DNA of 7,441 nucleotides, taken from Alphaproteobacteria bacterium (GTDB taxonomy: Bacteria > Pseudomonadota > Alphaproteobacteria > Rickettsiales > UBA998). The position numbers and the translations under genes are program-made. This document shows, one piece after another, positions 5,403 through 7,441 of this stretch. The stretch is from assembly GCA_021730835.1 (NCBI GenBank), contig JAKFYP010000014.1, positions 1-7,441 of the forward strand. Reading direction: 5' to 3'. Below the pieces are notes generated by a model, which was not told the origin of the DNA, did no database searches, and worked only from the letters and a program-made list of their open reading frames with translations. Positions within the stretch are counted from its first letter, which is position 1. The number at the start of each line of letters is the position of its first letter.

Positions 5403-6941
5403 CTAATGCCGGAAATGGCGGATACCGGTCATCACCAGCGCTATATTGTGCGCGTCGGCGGCGGCGATAACATCCCCGTCGCGCACCGATCCGCCCGGCT
5501 GAATGATCGAGGTAATCCCGAATTGGGCCGCGAGATGCACGTTATCGTCAAACGGCAGGAACGCTTCCGAGGCCATTGCGCAGCCTTTCGTATCGAACCC
5601 GGCGGCTTTGGCCTTCTCCGTGGCGATGCGCACACTACCTACCCGGCTGGTCTGGCCGGGGCCGATGCCGATGGACTGGCCGCCTCCCGCCAGCACGACC
5701 GCGTTGGACTTCACATGCTTGGCGATGGTGAAGGCAAAGCGCATATCTCTCATTTCCTGCGGCGTTGGCTGGCGCTTGCTGACCACTTTCAGCGCCGCTT
5801 CATCGAACAGCGCGCTGTTTTGCTCCTGCAACAGGAACCCGCCGGAGACGCTGGTAACCTGCCAGAGGGGCGACTGAGCAGCCGCATCGCCGCAAAGCAG
5901 CACGCGGAGATTCTTTTTTGCCGCCAGTATGTCCAGCGCCTCAGGCGCCGCATCGGGCGCAATCACGACCTCGGCGAACTGACCGGCAATCGCTTCCGCC
6001 GTTTCCTGATCCAGCGCCCGGTTGAGCGCGATGATGCCACCAAATGCGCTTTCACTGTCGCAGGCGAAGGCGCGGCGATACGCCTCAGCGCAATTTTCCG
6101 CCAGCGCCACGCCGCACGGGTTGGCATGCTTGATGATGGTCACCGCCGGATCAGCAAATTCTCGCACCATATCCAGCGCAGCGCTGGTATCGTTGATATT
6201 GTTGTAACTCAGTTCCTTACCCTGCACCTGCCGCGCCCCGGCCAGCGTACCGGAAGTCTCAAACTGCGCGTAAAACGCCGCGTTCTGATGCGGATTCTCC
6301 CCGTAACGCAACGCCTGCTTGCGCCGCCCGGCCAGCGCGAAATATTCCGGCATCTCGCCCGCCTGCATGGCAAACCATGTACTAACCGCTGCATCGTAAG
6401 CAGCGGTGCGCCCATAGGCTTTAGCCGCCATGCGACGGCGGAAATCCGGGCCGGTCGCTCCCTGCTCCGCCATCTCGCGCTGCAATGCCTCGTAATCTCG
6501 CGGGTCCACGATCACCGTCACCGCGTCATGGTTCTTTGCCGCCGAACGGATCATTGCCGGGCCACCTATATCAATATTCTCGATGCACTCCCCGAAGGAC
6601 GCTCCCCGCGCTACCGTTTCCTCGAAGGGATAAAGCGTGACCACTACCAGATCAATCGGTGCAATATCGTGCGCCTGCATGGCTTGCTGATGGCTCGCCA
6701 CATCGCGCCGCCCAAGCAACCCGCCATGAATTTTCGGGTGCAGGGTTTTAACCCGCCCATCGAGCATTTCGGGAAAACCGGTATGCTCCGAAACTTCAAT
6801 GACCGGAATCCCTTTCTCCGCCAGCAATTTCGCCGTCCCGCCGGTCGAGAGGATTTTCACGCCCTGCGCATGCAGAAAGCGGCCAAGCGCTTCCACCCCG
6901 GTTTTATCGGAAACGGAAATCAGGGCGGTCTTGATGGTCAT
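5403..6941 (-). CDS. purH: Bifunctional AICAR formyltransferase / IMP cyclohydrolase
   Basis: PurH catalyses the last two steps of de novo purine synthesis: formylation of AICAR by 10-formyl-tetrahydrofolate, then ring closure to IMP, in the cytoplasm. The product is 512 residues, close to the usual bacterial length. The N-terminal cyclohydrolase domain shows SDKTG (11-15), STGGTA (32-37) and KTLHPKIHGGLL (65-76). The C-terminal transformylase domain shows RYGENPHQ (212-219), the catalytic Lys-His pair in KHANPCGVA (K271, H272), GQTSRV, and the typical terminal RHFRH. Both active sites look intact. The start at 6941 is supported by GGAAG (complement of 6948-6952) with 6-base spacing and by alignment of the N-terminus with the family. 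An upstream gap of 91 bases containing a terminator suggests transcription separate from the phosphatase, but no clear promoter is visible. It converges on the rpoH operon. Confidence 0.97.
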   Translation of the reverse strand: MTIKTALISVSDKTGVEALGRFLHAQGVKILSTGGTAKLLAEKGIPVIEVSEHTGFPEMLDGRVKTLHPKIHGGLLGRRDVASHQQAMQAHDIAPIDLVVVTLYPFEETVARGASFGECIENIDIGGPAMIRSAAKNHDAVTVIVDPRDYEALQREMAEQGATGPDFRRRMAAKAYGRTAAYDAAVSTWFAMQAGEMPEYFALAGRRKQALRYGENPHQNAAFYAQFETSGTLAGARQVQGKELSYNNINDTSAALDMVREFADPAVTIIKHANPCGVALAENCAEAYRRAFACDSESAFGGIIALNRALDQETAEAIAGQFAEVVIAPDAAPEALDILAAKKNLRVLLCGDAAAQSPLWQVTSVSGGFLLQEQNSALFDEAALKVVSKRQPTPQEMRDMRFAFTIAKHVKSNAVVLAGGGQSIGIGPGQTSRVGSVRIATEKAKAAGFDTKGCAMASEAFLPFDDNVHLAAQFGITSIIQPGGSVRDGDVIAAADAHNIALVMTGIRHFRH

Positions 6942-7019
6942 GGGTAACTTCCAGCCTTATTGTCTTTCCGCAAACTGTTAAAACGCCTTGCTCTAAACCG
7001 CGAGGGTGGCAATGTCACG

Positions 7020-7048
7020 CAAAAAAAGCCGATTATGCTGCTGTCGGC
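7020..7048 (-). terminator. Intrinsic terminator of the phosphatase gene
   Basis: On the - strand GCCGA (7048-7044) pairs with TCGGC (7032-7028), followed at once by seven T (7027-7021). The loop is 11 bases and contains the stop codon, so the left arm lies within the last codons of the gene. The stem is only 5 bp, but the unbroken T-run in the right place makes it a reasonable call. It separates the phosphatase from purH. Confidence 0.6.
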
Positions 7049-7441
7049 AGCCGGTGAAACAGAAGAACAGTCAGGTCATCGGGGATATGAGTACGGGCAT
7101 GGGATTTAAATAACCGGATCAGCGCCTCGAATGCCTCGCCGACATCCAGCGATCCATCCTCATGGCGATGCCTGAGCATGGTACTGCATAGCGTCGCTTC
7201 ATTGAGGAATTTCCCTTCATGCAGCGTACCGGGGGCGCCGGGCGATTCCAGCAGGGCGTCGCTGTAGAGCACGAGAAAATCGCCGGGGCGGAAAGTCAGT
7301 TCTTCATTCGTATAGCGCGCATGGCCAATGCCCAGCGGCAGACCGCTTGGATCAATGACCCTGAATGTTCCCTGCCCGGCATCGTAAAACAGTGGAGCAG
7401 GCGTCGCCGCACAGGCATAACGGAACCGGTCGGTTTTCACA
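7033..7441 (-). CDS. SpoIIE/RsbU-type PP2C serine phosphatase, C-terminal part (start outside window)
   Basis: The visible 135 residues are the second half of a SpoIIE-type PPM phosphatase domain. This family dephosphorylates anti-sigma antagonists or other regulatory proteins and often sits behind a sensor or response-regulator domain. Seen are PSGLPLGIG (residues 31-39 of the visible part), FRPGDFLVLYSDALLES (50-66, with the metal-binding Asp 61) and the terminal PDDLTVLL (120-127), where the paired Asp is the conserved metal ligand. The usual (N/S)AGHPP segment is here CAATPAP, so the His is lost, and the usual TDG is SDA. A GTG at 7440 begins the visible frame, but the first half of the catalytic domain would be missing, so the gene almost surely continues past the right edge. 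Partner and input domain cannot be seen. Confidence 0.85.
   Translation of the reverse strand, partial: VKTDRFRYACAATPAPLFYDAGQGTFRVIDPSGLPLGIGHARYTNEELTFRPGDFLVLYSDALLESPGAPGTLHEGKFLNEATLCSTMLRHRHEDGSLDVGEAFEALIRLFKSHARTHIPDDLTVLLFHRLPTAA

Noticed and set aside
5406..6947. 513-codon + strand open frame opposite purH
   Set aside because: It is the antisense shadow of purH, which has all family motifs and a ribosome site; the + frame encodes Arg/His-rich sequence with no recognisable domain.
6942..7020. purH promoter or purine riboswitch in the gap upstream of purH
   Set aside because: No -35/-10 pair with acceptable spacing and no riboswitch core could be made out in these 79 bases.

Overview
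The window is a stretch of alphaproteobacterial-type chromosome of moderately high GC. This assignment rests on the style of the proteins (a GltB of the long bacterial type, a group II sigma-32 factor, PurH) and is an inference; no species-level call is possible. All the proteins I recognise are housekeeping or stress-response proteins. No phage, transposase, CRISPR array, toxin or defence gene is visible.

Layout. Positions 1-3647 (+) hold the 3' four-fifths of gltB, the large subunit of glutamate synthase; its N-terminal catalytic part lies off the left edge. Near its visible start the gene carries an in-frame insertion of about 355 bp built almost entirely of GC-rich hairpins, placed at the linker between the glutamine amidotransferase domain and the central domain. 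Positions 3648-3886 are a regulatory gap with a copy of an 80-bp triple-hairpin repeat, a strong sigma-70-type promoter and a short leader. Positions 3887-5079 (+) hold rpoH (heat-shock sigma factor) overlapping by one base with a small single-pass membrane protein gene. Positions 5080-5402 contain no convincing gene. They hold two stem-loops and the second copy of the triple-hairpin repeat, between converging genes. Positions 5403-6941 (-) are purH, and 7033-7441 (-) are the C-terminal part of a SpoIIE/PP2C-type phosphatase that ends in an intrinsic terminator.

How the parts relate. GltB (ammonia assimilation) and PurH (last two steps of IMP synthesis) are metabolic. RpoH and the phosphatase are regulatory, but nothing in the sequence ties them into one pathway. 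The most unusual content is structural. Two palindromic repeat families are present: one has expanded inside the reading frame of gltB, and the other flanks the rpoH pair as direct repeats whose stem changes are compensated. The second family is the best candidate for an undescribed repeat element. I found no evidence of a new multi-gene system.
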